Part shown: positions 44,205 to 53,183 of the stretch, piece after piece | Layout: each line of letters starts with the position of its first letter | Position numbering within the stretch: the stretch's first letter is position 1 | NCBI RefSeq assembly: GCF_027214045.1 | Contig: NZ_JAPWHE010000001.1 | Coordinates: 186,001 to 250,000, forward strand | Reading direction: 5' to 3' | DNA from: Castellaniella denitrificans | GTDB taxonomy: Bacteria > Pseudomonadota > Gammaproteobacteria > Burkholderiales > Burkholderiaceae_B | Length of the DNA stretch: 64,000 nucleotides | The notes under the pieces: generated by a model | What the model saw: the letters and a program-made list of their open reading frames with translations, nothing else | Told to the model about the DNA's origin: nothing | The model's database searches: none | Position numbers and translations under genes: made by a program

Positions 44205-44831
44205 TCAGCCGTTTTTTCCCATCAGGAACCAAGTGATATCATCTTGAGGAAAGCTCGGATCCAGATGATAGGCAAAACCGTAATCAATAAGCTGTAATTG
44301 CGGATACCGGCTCATGATCTCACCAGCGAAATCCCGCTTGAAAAGTCGATTTTCATGCCCTCGATACGAAATAGCCACTGGGACCGGATTGTAGTACTCT
44401 GCCACCAGCACGTATCGTTTGGAGGACTCCACCAATTTGTCATAGACTTCTGCCAATGAGTCGGGAGCGATATGTATGAGAACACCTTTAATTAGCACTA
44501 AGTCCCACTTACGCTCTGGCTGAAACTCCAGAATCGAAGTTCTATGCACACGATTCTCGCCCAAAACAACGCTCAGTTGGTCGGCTGCCTGTGAATTGAT
44601 CTCAATCCCGTGAACATCCAGAGACGGATACAGCAGCTGTAATGCTCTTGCATTCATTCCGATATTTGCGCCGAATTCGATACAAGAGCGCAAACCACCC
44701 GCGCTCTTAAGGGCCCTGGAGAAGAATTTTAGATTTGCTGCCAGCAGCTCCTTCCCCTGATTCCGGTTGATGTACTCAACACCGAAATCTCCTGCCCAAA
44801 AATCCTCTTGTTCAGTCTTGAATTTTTTCAT
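44205..44831 (-). CDS. Pseudaminic acid biosynthesis-associated methyltransferase
   Basis: 208-residue class I SAM-dependent methyltransferase. The N-terminal KTEQEDFWAGDFGVEYINRN is the hallmark of the Pse-associated methylase family, and CIEFGANIGMNARALQLL is the SAM-binding motif I. Probably methylates pseudaminic acid or its precursor (O- or N-methyl). Its stop is 14 bases upstream of the module A amidotransferase start. Confidence 0.87.
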   Translation of the reverse strand: MKKFKTEQEDFWAGDFGVEYINRNQGKELLAANLKFFSRALKSAGGLRSCIEFGANIGMNARALQLLYPSLDVHGIEINSQAADQLSVVLGENRVHRTSILEFQPERKWDLVLIKGVLIHIAPDSLAEVYDKLVESSKRYVLVAEYYNPVPVAISYRGHENRLFKRDFAGEIMSRYPQLQLIDYGFAYHLDPSFPQDDITWFLMGKNG

Positions 44832-44896
44832 TAAAATCTCATCAAAATATCTTAATCCGTTTTAATCAACGACACACACTATGCCAACGGCCATCC

Positions 44897-46687
44897 TTAT
44901 ATCGCCTTCATTCTGGTTTCCCGATTTAATGTTTCTATCAAATTCTTGTCTGTTTTATATTTTAATGTAAGATGTCCGTTTATTTTTGATATTTCCGGAT
45001 TTCTATCCAACACTGCAAATACCTCATCAGCAGAATGAAACCTCTTTTCATTATTTAATTTTTCGTAGAGGCAATTGAACATTGAAAGATCTTCCTGGTA
45101 GTCCAGTGTCATCCTGTAATTCCGCACCAGATTTGGAGGCAATTGCACCAGATTTATTTTGAAATGATCTGGATTATTTTGAAAATACCACGTCATATAT
45201 TCAGAATATTCGGCAGTACCAAAATAATCCCGCACCTTTTTAAGGGCACAGACATTAATGATTTCTCCAGTAGTCCCAACAGCAGCATTCCTGGCTGCCG
45301 TATAATCAGCGCCATAGATAAAATGTTGCTCCAAAAGATAAGTAATAATCTCCGGAAGTATTAAAGGACAATCCGCCGTCACCCGCACGACCACATCGAT
45401 ATTAAAGTGGTCACAAGCTCCAAGATATCTGCTGATTACATCATCTGGCTCTCCTTGCCAGAAGTCGACCGCTCCGTTAAAGGTATGGTCACGCAGGACA
45501 GCATCAGCCTCTAGATCAGACGTGGCCAGCACCACCCTATGGACGGCCGGAATCGCCAGACACTGAGACAAGCAGCGATCAACCGAAGGAACACCAACAA
45601 TCGGTAGCAGTGCCTTCTGCTGCAGCCGGGAAGACTTCATACGGCATGCAGCGATAACTGCAATATTTGCAGGCCGAAAATCCTTTCGGTGGAAGGATGC
45701 ACTGGCTGCTGGGCTCATGGCCAAAAGATACTTCCGGTTCTGAATATCTTGAATTTCACGGAAATTCAAACCGTTTTGCTTTGTTCTGCGGAAAATTATG
45801 TCAGACTTGGAAATCAGATCGCCAGGACTCATGGCATGACGTGCTATCGGAATCTGAATGGACTTTCTGAGATATTCCTTTTCATCCTCACTGATAAATA
45901 ACCCATGAGACGCCAAGCTCGCGTTCCTCAAAGACGCACATAGAGATCGCATTTGATCTGGCTCCAATGAGGAAAACCCATCATACTTTGCCATTTTACG
46001 ATCAAGGCAAAAATGTTTCTCTATATACGAACACCCAAGCGCTACGGCATAAACTGGGACCTCCAGCGCGAAGCTTTCATTGGCATCCGCATGATCGGCC
46101 ATGCAGAGGGGAACTCCCGGAAAAGCAGCGTGTAAAACTGGGATTTTCTGCAATCCTGTACTGGATATTTTTGTGGGATAACTCTGATAGCCTATTTGCA
46201 ATATGACATTTTCTGCTATACCAGAGAAATAATCATATGCCGCATGAACTTCATCCAGCGCCAATCCTGATACGTTGATGATCAATCGTCGGCACCCAAA
46301 CTCGACCTGCTCCAGAGCAGTGCGTATCTCATGGTTTTCCAACACGGAGGCCTGCAGCTTGATACCCGCGATATGATCTATATTTTCCTGCAGAACAATA
46401 GCGCCATAGCAATCAAATATGTCAACCCAGGCATCACCACATTTCGCGGCCTCATTGATCATATTTTTCCACACCGATCGGTCGAAACAAAGCTCCTTGT
46501 AAACCGGATACCATTCAAAATCCGGCAACGCTATACCGTCTGGTGAGAATATTTGAAATTTTATACCTTTGTTTTCGTATTCAACACGAGAAAACGCGTC
46601 AATCATCCGCCTCAGATAATTAATGTCTCCCGCATGAACGTTGGCGACTTCGAAAATGACATAAGGAGGAACGTATCTCTTATTCAT
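44897..46687 (-). CDS. Fusion of NeuB-like synthase and SpsF/PseF-type cytidylyltransferase
   Basis: 596 residues. Residues 1 to about 265 are a NeuB-type TIM barrel (VIFEVANVHAGDINYLRRMI, LCMADHADANESF, SYIEKHFCLDRKM with the metal-site His), followed by an SAF-like segment to about 340 (IARHAMSPGDLISKSDI). From about 345 a nucleotidyltransferase begins (IAVIAACRMKSSRLQQKALL, VRVTADCPLILPEIITYLLE). The C-terminal half is expected to make CMP-pseudaminic acid, as no separate pseF is seen. The N-terminal half duplicates the role of PseI (38935-39996). It may be a second synthase or a scaffold. A gap of 65 bases before the methylase. Confidence 0.85.
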   Translation of the reverse strand: MNKRYVPPYVIFEVANVHAGDINYLRRMIDAFSRVEYENKGIKFQIFSPDGIALPDFEWYPVYKELCFDRSVWKNMINEAAKCGDAWVDIFDCYGAIVLQENIDHIAGIKLQASVLENHEIRTALEQVEFGCRRLIINVSGLALDEVHAAYDYFSGIAENVILQIGYQSYPTKISSTGLQKIPVLHAAFPGVPLCMADHADANESFALEVPVYAVALGCSYIEKHFCLDRKMAKYDGFSSLEPDQMRSLCASLRNASLASHGLFISEDEKEYLRKSIQIPIARHAMSPGDLISKSDIIFRRTKQNGLNFREIQDIQNRKYLLAMSPAASASFHRKDFRPANIAVIAACRMKSSRLQQKALLPIVGVPSVDRCLSQCLAIPAVHRVVLATSDLEADAVLRDHTFNGAVDFWQGEPDDVISRYLGACDHFNIDVVVRVTADCPLILPEIITYLLEQHFIYGADYTAARNAAVGTTGEIINVCALKKVRDYFGTAEYSEYMTWYFQNNPDHFKINLVQLPPNLVRNYRMTLDYQEDLSMFNCLYEKLNNEKRFHSADEVFAVLDRNPEISKINGHLTLKYKTDKNLIETLNRETRMKAI

Positions 46688-46741
46688 TTACTATGACCTC
46701 ACTGGCAATGATGTCTTATAAATCACGCCTAATTTTTTGAT

Positions 46742-47899
46742 TTATTGAATGATTGATTTCACAGCATTCTGAATAACCAACTGCTCATCATGGGACAAAG
46801 TCGCATACATCGGCAAACTGATTGCCTCCCGGTAATATTTTTCAGCCTCCGGAAATTGTCCGATACGGAAACCCATGTTTCTATAGTAAGGCTGAATATG
46901 CACCGGAATATAATGCAGATTCACACCGATGCCCTGACCTCGCAATTTTTCAAATACGTCACCATGTGCCATCTTTATGTCCTTCAAGTGCAATCGAATC
47001 ACATACAGATGATATGCTGAATAACATCCTGAATGCTGCACGGGAATAGTTATAGGAAGGCCCTCGAAAGCCAGATCATAGCGTCGGGCTACTTCATGGC
47101 GTTTAGTGACGTATTGATCAAGGCGCTCGAGTTGACTTATACCCAGTGCAGCCTGTAACTCTGTCATTCTGTAATTCAATCCAAGCGCGATCTGCTGATA
47201 GTACCAGGGACCATCAGGTTTATGCGTCATCAAGGAAGGATCTCTGGTAACTCCATGGCTACGCAACAGCTTCATCTGATCTGCCAGGGTCTCACTATTG
47301 GTGGTCGCCATACCACCTTCGGCTGTAGTGATTATCTTAACGGGATGAAAACTGAATACAGTGATATCGCTATGCTGACAAACCCCAACATACTGCTCCT
47401 GATATTTTCCACCGATGGCATGTGAAGCATCCTCGATAATTTTGAAGCCATACCGATCAGCCAGGACATGAATAGCCTCCATGTCACACGATTGCCCTGA
47501 TAGATGCACTGGCACCACGATCTTAGGAAGACGGCCAATTCGATCGGCTTCGATCAGTTTGGACTCAAGCGCACCGACATCCATGTTGTAGGTAAGCGGA
47601 TCAATATCGACAAAATCGACTTGAGCTCCGCAGTACAGGGCGCAATTCGCTGACGCCACAAATGTAATGGGCGATGTCCATAACAGATCTCCGGGACCTA
47701 GCCCAAGCGCCAAGCAAGCGAGATGCAGCGCAGACGTTGCGCTATTGGAAGCTACCGCGTATTTCGCCCTGACCTTTGCAGCTATCGCCTGCTCAAAGGC
47801 CGGCACCCTGGGCCCTTGCGTAAGGAAATCGGACTGGAGCACATCCACTACAGCGTCTATATCCGCCTGGGTGATATCCTGACGTCCATATGGAATCAT
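46742..47899 (-). CDS. pseC: UDP-4-amino-4,6-dideoxy-N-acetyl-altrosamine transaminase
   Basis: 385 residues, DegT-family PLP enzyme with MIPYGRQDITQADIDAVVDV at the N-terminus, the PseC signature, and the Schiff-base Lys in FSFHPVKIITTAEGGM. It transfers an amino group to C4 of the PseB product using glutamate. It begins 6 bases after pseB. Downstream 54 bases lie before the fusion gene. No damage seen. Confidence 0.93.
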   Translation of the reverse strand: MIPYGRQDITQADIDAVVDVLQSDFLTQGPRVPAFEQAIAAKVRAKYAVASNSATSALHLACLALGLGPGDLLWTSPITFVASANCALYCGAQVDFVDIDPLTYNMDVGALESKLIEADRIGRLPKIVVPVHLSGQSCDMEAIHVLADRYGFKIIEDASHAIGGKYQEQYVGVCQHSDITVFSFHPVKIITTAEGGMATTNSETLADQMKLLRSHGVTRDPSLMTHKPDGPWYYQQIALGLNYRMTELQAALGISQLERLDQYVTKRHEVARRYDLAFEGLPITIPVQHSGCYSAYHLYVIRLHLKDIKMAHGDVFEKLRGQGIGVNLHYIPVHIQPYYRNMGFRIGQFPEAEKYYREAISLPMYATLSHDEQLVIQNAVKSIIQ

Positions 47900-47905
47900 G
47901 ATGAT

Positions 47906-48904
47906 CTACACCTTACCTATCTTATTCAGATTTTTCCCAACCCATGCGTGCAATGCCTCTGGCTGCATCCACTCTGGATTCGTATCACTTGCATAGGTAA
48001 ATCCCTCCGGCACAATCTTTCCGCCCTTTATTCGCTCCGGAGAATCGCTCCAACCATTGATGGCAGGCAATATTTTATAATGCTCCGGGTATTCATAAGT
48101 ATAAAGAGAATCCTCCGCACTGATCATTTGCTCATGTAGTTTTTCGCCCGGGCGTATGCCAATTATTTTATGTTCCGCATCCGGCGCTATCACGCGAGCA
48201 AGATCCACGACTTTCATCGAGGGAATCTTCTTGACATAAATTTCACCGCCCACCATATCATCAAAGGCATGCCATACCAGTTCCACGCCCTGCTCCAGGG
48301 AAATCATGAAACGAGTCATACGAACATCCGTAATCGGCACCTCTCCACTTTCGCGAAGAGACATGAAGAAAGGTATTACAGAGCCACGCGACCCCATGAC
48401 GTTGCCGTAGCGCACCACGGAAAATCTTGTTCCATGCTCTCCGGAATAGGCATTTCCAGCGACAAATAGTTTGTCGGACGCCAATTTGGAAGCACCATAA
48501 AGATTAACTGGGCTACTGGCCTTGTCAGTGGAAAGCGCCACAACGCGTTTTACACCTTGATCGATGCAAGCATCAATCAGATTCATCGCACCAATGACAT
48601 TCGTCTTGATGCACTCGAAAGGGTTGTATTCCGCAGTTGGAACGATCTTCGTTGCGGCCGCATGAACTACATAATCGACCCCATCCAATGCACGATATAA
48701 CCGATCTTTGTCCCGGACATCGCCAATAAAGAAACGCACTCTGGAGTCTGACTTGTAAATCTTTGCCATCTCCCATTGTTTCATTTCATCCCTCGAAAGG
48801 ATGATGATCTTTTTTGGCTTGCGGCGAGCCAAAGTCATTGGCACGAAAACATGCCCGAAAGAACCGGTTCCCCCGGTTACAAGAATGGTTTTATCATTAA
48901 ACAT
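47906..48904 (-). CDS. pseB: UDP-N-acetylglucosamine 4,6-dehydratase (inverting)
   Basis: 332-residue extended SDR: ILVTGGTGSFGHVFVPMTL at residue 6, STDKASSPVNLYGASKLASD with the catalytic Tyr-Lys, and IGIRPGEKLHEQMISAED near the C-terminus. It dehydrates UDP-GlcNAc and inverts C5, the first step to pseudaminic acid. Unlike the membrane dehydratase at 21738-23558 it is soluble and keeps Tyr in YxxxK. Confidence 0.94.
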   Translation of the reverse strand: MFNDKTILVTGGTGSFGHVFVPMTLARRKPKKIIILSRDEMKQWEMAKIYKSDSRVRFFIGDVRDKDRLYRALDGVDYVVHAAATKIVPTAEYNPFECIKTNVIGAMNLIDACIDQGVKRVVALSTDKASSPVNLYGASKLASDKLFVAGNAYSGEHGTRFSVVRYGNVMGSRGSVIPFFMSLRESGEVPITDVRMTRFMISLEQGVELVWHAFDDMVGGEIYVKKIPSMKVVDLARVIAPDAEHKIIGIRPGEKLHEQMISAEDSLYTYEYPEHYKILPAINGWSDSPERIKGGKIVPEGFTYASDTNPEWMQPEALHAWVGKNLNKIGKV

Positions 48905-48925
48905 TTATTTGAAATATCCTAATAT

Positions 48926-49687
48926 TTAATGCGGTTCCGACAAGACTGAAACATCCTTCAGAATCATCTGACATTTATTTTCCATCGAAGCACGAATAAG
49001 GTCATTTTCAAATATTGCTTTATAGAGCAGTTCATGACACTCCCATCGAATATGATAACCATCATCCTGGAGTAAGGATGGGTTTGATTTTGTCATGTTG
49101 TACAAATCAACAACAGCATGCGCCGAATTTGAAAAAACCTGATCAATGATACTATTGTATCTGGATACGGCCTCGCCAACACCAAAAGTCCGTTCTGACA
49201 GGCCCGGTCCGGGATGCGGAATATTGATTGCAATCACTTTGCAGCCAATACCACTCATTAGATTACGAAACTGCATCATATTGCTCTCGAATTCGGACGG
49301 CCCAACGAAAGAGATCTGTTTTTTTTTAGTGAAATATAACCTTCTCTTTGACTTAAAGGAGATATAGAATCTCGCTAAGCGACGGAGGCCTTGGATTCTA
49401 GAAAGAACCCACAGAATACGGCGTTCGTATTTCGACATCAAGCGCGGCAGACAATCCACAACTCCTACCTGCAATACCACCACATCGGGAAGCAAGGGCA
49501 AAACATACTCTTCCTGATAAATTTCAGATATTATCTGCCTTGATGTATTGGCACGCACAGATCCGTTGATCACGAGCCAGTTCTTGAGATTACACGCAAG
49601 CAATGTCGAATACATCTGTTCATAAACAACCCCCTCGCGATGACGTGACATCGAGAGGGAGTCACCCACAATCAATAATTTTTTCAC
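48926..49687 (-). CDS. SGNH/GDSL-type hydrolase-like protein
   Basis: 253 residues. LLIVGDSLSMSRHREGVVYE at the start has the GDSL nucleophile, VVVLQVGVVDCLP resembles block III (Asn replaced by Asp), and DDGYHIRWECHELLY gives the Asp-x-x-His end block. It has no signal peptide and is likely a sugar esterase or acyltransferase for the polysaccharide. The start is a GTG at 49687 that overlaps the flippase stop as GTGA. A run of nine A on the coding strand (49319-49327) lies mid-gene. Confidence 0.75.
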   Translation of the reverse strand: MKKLLIVGDSLSMSRHREGVVYEQMYSTLLACNLKNWLVINGSVRANTSRQIISEIYQEEYVLPLLPDVVVLQVGVVDCLPRLMSKYERRILWVLSRIQGLRRLARFYISFKSKRRLYFTKKKQISFVGPSEFESNMMQFRNLMSGIGCKVIAINIPHPGPGLSERTFGVGEAVSRYNSIIDQVFSNSAHAVVDLYNMTKSNPSLLQDDGYHIRWECHELLYKAIFENDLIRASMENKCQMILKDVSVLSEPH

Positions 49688-50946
49688 GAAAAAGGCCTCA
49701 GCCACGGCATTGGGAACACATGATTGGCCGAAATCCAGCAAAATATGAATGCCAAGATTTTTCCAATCAGCATCCCTACAGCCACACCCACCAGACCAAA
49801 ATCCTGACACAAGATAAAAGAAAGGAGTAATCCGATCCCACCACTCACGAATGTATTGATCGCCAGCAGTTCATTCCGGTTCTGGATATGCATGAATATA
49901 GCTGTTGAGTAATAACACGCACCAAAGAATGCGCTGACTGCAAATACCAGGGCTATCCATATTCCTGCAGAAAATCTTTCCCCTACCAACCAAGGATAGA
50001 CCAGCCAGATAAGCAGACAGTAAATGCTCAGGGCAAGAAACGCGCCACTCATGACTTTATAAACTGACAAAACCAACAGCTTCCGATTTTTCACTTCATC
50101 TTTTGTGACGCTCTTTGTTATTGCTGGATGCCATGATCTGAAAAATGCTTCATACGCCATATGGAGCCCCATGCCAACCTGCATGGCGGCCATATAGATT
50201 CCCGTATCGGCCAGTCCAAGATTTTCCTTGACTATGAATCTATCGCCCGCAATCAACAGCCAGCCGCCAATTGCATGGGGAATCAAAGGCAACCCGAAAC
50301 GCAATGCATCCTTGCCATGCTCCCTCCATGCGTGCGGCTTCACGAACAGTTCGTCCCGGGACATCCATAAAATGACGACGAGCCCGAGCAAGCCTACCGA
50401 TAGCGCATGCCCAAGCAACCTGCCCTGCCAAGCCATTCCAGCGATCAAAACCAGCCATAAAGAGGCTATCGCATTGATAGAACTTTGGGAAACCTGAAGA
50501 ACCCCAAATTTCTTCGCCTTTCCTTCTACCTGCAGAAGCGTAAGCTTGATATTGACAACGAACTGAACCCCCGCAACGACCACAGCCACAATTAGCCAGC
50601 CAACTGGAACACCTGTGGTGTAAGCCATCCAGTCACCCGCCAGGATGACCGCAGTAATTGCCACGAAGGTAGTAAACACCAACATGATTGTGATCGTACT
50701 AATGTACTCTGCAAGTTGAGCACGGCCTAACTGGAAGTAGCGTATGCTAATGACTCCATTCATGCTCAAACCTACCACAGCACTAAAAATGCTGAGCATT
50801 ACCAGGAACATCGACACTACGCCATAGTCTGACGGCGATAGAACCCGTGTCAAAATCGGAAGCAGAATAAAGGGAATAGCCGCATTAAAAACATTAGCAA
50901 CCAGATATATAAGCGCATTACCTAAAACCTGGTTTTTAATATGCAC
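49684..50946 (-). CDS. Wzx-type oligosaccharide flippase
   Basis: 420 residues with about 12 hydrophobic helices; NALIYLVANVFNAAIPFILL then ILTRVLSPSDYGVVSMFLVM is the Wzx/RfbX N-terminus. It moves undecaprenyl-linked units across the inner membrane. The start is the GTG at 50946, with GGAGG four bases ahead; an upstream ATG frame lacks a site. It belongs to the AT-richer cassette, and a decayed flippase remnant lies at 54589-55070. Confidence 0.9.
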   Translation of the reverse strand: MHIKNQVLGNALIYLVANVFNAAIPFILLPILTRVLSPSDYGVVSMFLVMLSIFSAVVGLSMNGVISIRYFQLGRAQLAEYISTITIMLVFTTFVAITAVILAGDWMAYTTGVPVGWLIVAVVVAGVQFVVNIKLTLLQVEGKAKKFGVLQVSQSSINAIASLWLVLIAGMAWQGRLLGHALSVGLLGLVVILWMSRDELFVKPHAWREHGKDALRFGLPLIPHAIGGWLLIAGDRFIVKENLGLADTGIYMAAMQVGMGLHMAYEAFFRSWHPAITKSVTKDEVKNRKLLVLSVYKVMSGAFLALSIYCLLIWLVYPWLVGERFSAGIWIALVFAVSAFFGACYYSTAIFMHIQNRNELLAINTFVSGGIGLLLSFILCQDFGLVGVAVGMLIGKILAFIFCWISANHVFPMPWLRPFS

Positions 50947-50985
50947 ACCGCCTCCTCGAAAATTCACGCAGAGGCAAACCATCAG

Positions 50986-52068
50986 TCACACGGCTGCACA
51001 TGATGATGCTCGCACGAATAGCCGCTCAAGGATCCGCTGCACGCTGTCTCCCCGTCCATATAATCCGTTCGCCTCAAATTCAGCCAAATCAACTTGGGAA
51101 ATGCCTGCCACAATGCGCTTCCGATCTGCCCCAACCAGCACATTCACCCCCACATCCACCAACTCCACCCACTCCGTCTCATCTCCCAAGGTGACACAGG
51201 GTTTCCCATAGAAATAGGCTTCCTTCTGCACCCCGCCAGAATCCGTGACGACCAGGCGGCAATGCGACTCCAGCCACACCATCTCCAGATACCCGACGGG
51301 CTCCACCACACGGATCGTATCCGGCAAGCTCAGACGAAACTGCGCCAACTGTTTCCGGGTCCGGGGGTGCAAGGGCAACACGACAGGCAGACTGGATTCT
51401 GCCAGTCCGGACAGGATGCCTTGCATCCGATGGGCGTCATCCGTGTTTTCGGCCCGATGGATGGTGCACAAGACAAAGTCTTCGATCCCCAGCGCATCGA
51501 ACCATTCTGGCTTTCTGGCCAGTGCTTTGTAGTACAAAGACGCGTCATACATGACATCGCCCACCACGTGGATCTTTGAATCCACAACGCCTTCTTTCTG
51601 CAAATTGTGCTGCGCGACCCGAGTCGGAGCGAACAACAGGTCGGCCACATGATCCGTCAGAACCCGATTGATCTCCCCGGGCATCCGGCGATTGAAAAAC
51701 CTGAGCCCTGCCTCGACGTGGGCGACCGGGACATGCAGCTTGGCGGCGGCCAGCGCACCGGCCAGTGTACTGTCGGTATCACCATAAACCAGGACCCAGT
51801 CGGGTTTTTCCTGGATGATCAGCGCATCCAGCTTTTCCAGCATGCGGCCGGTATTCTGTCCGTGAGACCCGCCACCCACCCCCAGATGATGATCCGGGCG
51901 GGGAATGTCGAGTTCATCGAAGAACACGTCGGACATATTGGCGTCGTAATGCTGGCCGGTATGGACCAGAATCTCACGCGCGGCTGGATACTGCGCAGCC
52001 AGGACGCGGGATACCGTGGCAGCCTTGATGAACTGCGGGCGCGCCCCGATCACGGTCATCAGCTTCAT
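50986..52068 (-). CDS. UDP-2,3-diacetamido-glucuronate 2-epimerase (WecB/WbpI family)
   Basis: 360-residue non-hydrolysing nucleotide-sugar 2-epimerase: TVIGARPQFIKAATVSRVLA at the N-terminus, VLVYGDTDSTLAGALAAAKL and LVVTDSGGVQKEAYFYGKP. Given the neighbours (WbpB, WbpE, WbpD and WbpG-like genes), it most likely converts UDP-GlcNAc(3NAc)A to UDP-ManNAc(3NAc)A as WbpI/WlbD do, rather than UDP-GlcNAc. It overlaps the upstream amidotransferase by four bases. Confidence 0.9.
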   Translation of the reverse strand: MKLMTVIGARPQFIKAATVSRVLAAQYPAAREILVHTGQHYDANMSDVFFDELDIPRPDHHLGVGGGSHGQNTGRMLEKLDALIIQEKPDWVLVYGDTDSTLAGALAAAKLHVPVAHVEAGLRFFNRRMPGEINRVLTDHVADLLFAPTRVAQHNLQKEGVVDSKIHVVGDVMYDASLYYKALARKPEWFDALGIEDFVLCTIHRAENTDDAHRMQGILSGLAESSLPVVLPLHPRTRKQLAQFRLSLPDTIRVVEPVGYLEMVWLESHCRLVVTDSGGVQKEAYFYGKPCVTLGDETEWVELVDVGVNVLVGADRKRIVAGISQVDLAEFEANGLYGRGDSVQRILERLFVRASSCAAV

Positions 52069-53183
52069 CGACGAAACCTCAGATAGATGTCTTTCAGCAG
52101 GTTCCACAATTTGATTTCACTGGGATAAGCCGTATGGGGGCGCTCGGGCCGGTTCAGGTAGTCCTGCAGTTGGGCCTCGGTCCAGCCCATCTTCTTCAGG
52201 AAATACTGGCGATCATCATCCAGCTCGGCCTGGCTGGGATAGGGAATGTTTTCCAGATCCCTGATCGCTTCTTCACGCGTCATCTGTCCAGCCACGATCA
52301 GGGTCGAAAAATGCACCCGACGCTTGTCCGCACCGAATTTCTGCGGCAGCAGATAGCCCTGATAAAACCGGGTAAAGATCGATTCATAGTGCTTATAGGG
52401 ATACGGCTTGTAGCCATGGGATTCCTGCAAGGCCCGCATAGCGTCGAACTTGTTGTATTCCATCAGGTTCAGGATCTGGGTCCATTTGATCCGCCGGACA
52501 AATTCAGCCCACACATACTGCAGGGTACCGAAGGTCGGCAATGTCCGGATCTTCACATTTCCATGCGCTTTGGCAATGGCCCGGATGTTGCGCTGATCGT
52601 GCTTGAACCAGTTCCAGGTCTTGGGAATGCTGAGGCCTTCGGTTGCCTGGTTCGATCCGGACAGAATCCATTTCACACCATGCTGTGTCGCCTGCTGGTA
52701 GTTCACCGCCAGCATGGCATTGTCGTACAGCAGTTCGACGTCGATCACGTCGGCATCGAAGAATGCCTGCATCAACGCCCGGTATTCAGGCCAGTCGATC
52801 ACGTGGGTATGCAGATCCACCCCCAGGCCCTGCACCAGGTTGGCGATGTTGTTCTGGGCTAATTCAGAGTTCCAGCCGTTGTCCATGTGGACGGCCAGCG
52901 GCCGCAGACCGAGTTCTACCGCGCGCACCAGCACCCAGGAACTGTCCACCCCGCCGGAAACACCGACAACGCAGTCATATCGCTTGCCTTGGCCATCGCG
53001 CTTGACTCGTTCGACGAAGGCATTCAACTGACTCTGCCGCTCTGCGGGCTCGGCATGAATGATGTGGCCGGAATGCTGCAGGAATGTCGTGCAGTAATTG
53101 CACACGCCCTGCGCGTCGAACTGGATGTCACCGGCGCTGGTGTCCATGACACAGCGGGTACACATCTGATAAGGTCTGCTCAT
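52065..53183 (-). CDS. N-acetyl sugar amidotransferase (WbpG-like), module B
   Basis: 372 residues with CTRCVMDTSAGDIQFDAQGV plus CNYC (four Cys), the PP-loop VVGVSGGVDSSWVLVRAV, and SGSNQATEGLSI. It converts an N-acetyl to an acetamidino group with ammonia from the HisH/HisF pair. Next to the WbpI-like epimerase, the target is probably ManNAc3NAcA, as in Pseudomonas aeruginosa O5. Overlaps hisF and the epimerase by four bases on either side. Confidence 0.9.
   Translation of the reverse strand: MSRPYQMCTRCVMDTSAGDIQFDAQGVCNYCTTFLQHSGHIIHAEPAERQSQLNAFVERVKRDGQGKRYDCVVGVSGGVDSSWVLVRAVELGLRPLAVHMDNGWNSELAQNNIANLVQGLGVDLHTHVIDWPEYRALMQAFFDADVIDVELLYDNAMLAVNYQQATQHGVKWILSGSNQATEGLSIPKTWNWFKHDQRNIRAIAKAHGNVKIRTLPTFGTLQYVWAEFVRRIKWTQILNLMEYNKFDAMRALQESHGYKPYPYKHYESIFTRFYQGYLLPQKFGADKRRVHFSTLIVAGQMTREEAIRDLENIPYPSQAELDDDRQYFLKKMGWTEAQLQDYLNRPERPHTAYPSEIKLWNLLKDIYLRFRR

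Larger units (their letters stand above)
36450..50950. other. AT-richer pseudaminic-acid cassette
   Basis: By eye, GC content in this stretch is much lower (about 45 percent) than in the flanking nir or right-end genes, with A/T runs and AT-rich codons. It holds the whole pseudaminic acid pathway, a flippase, a glycosyltransferase, a GT-B-like protein and an SGNH protein. The base composition and functional unity suggest it was acquired as one block inserted into an older locus. Confidence 0.65.

Noticed and set aside
36450-50950. Prophage or integrative element for the AT-richer block
   Set aside because: No integrase, transposase, tRNA end or direct repeats found; contents are all polysaccharide genes.
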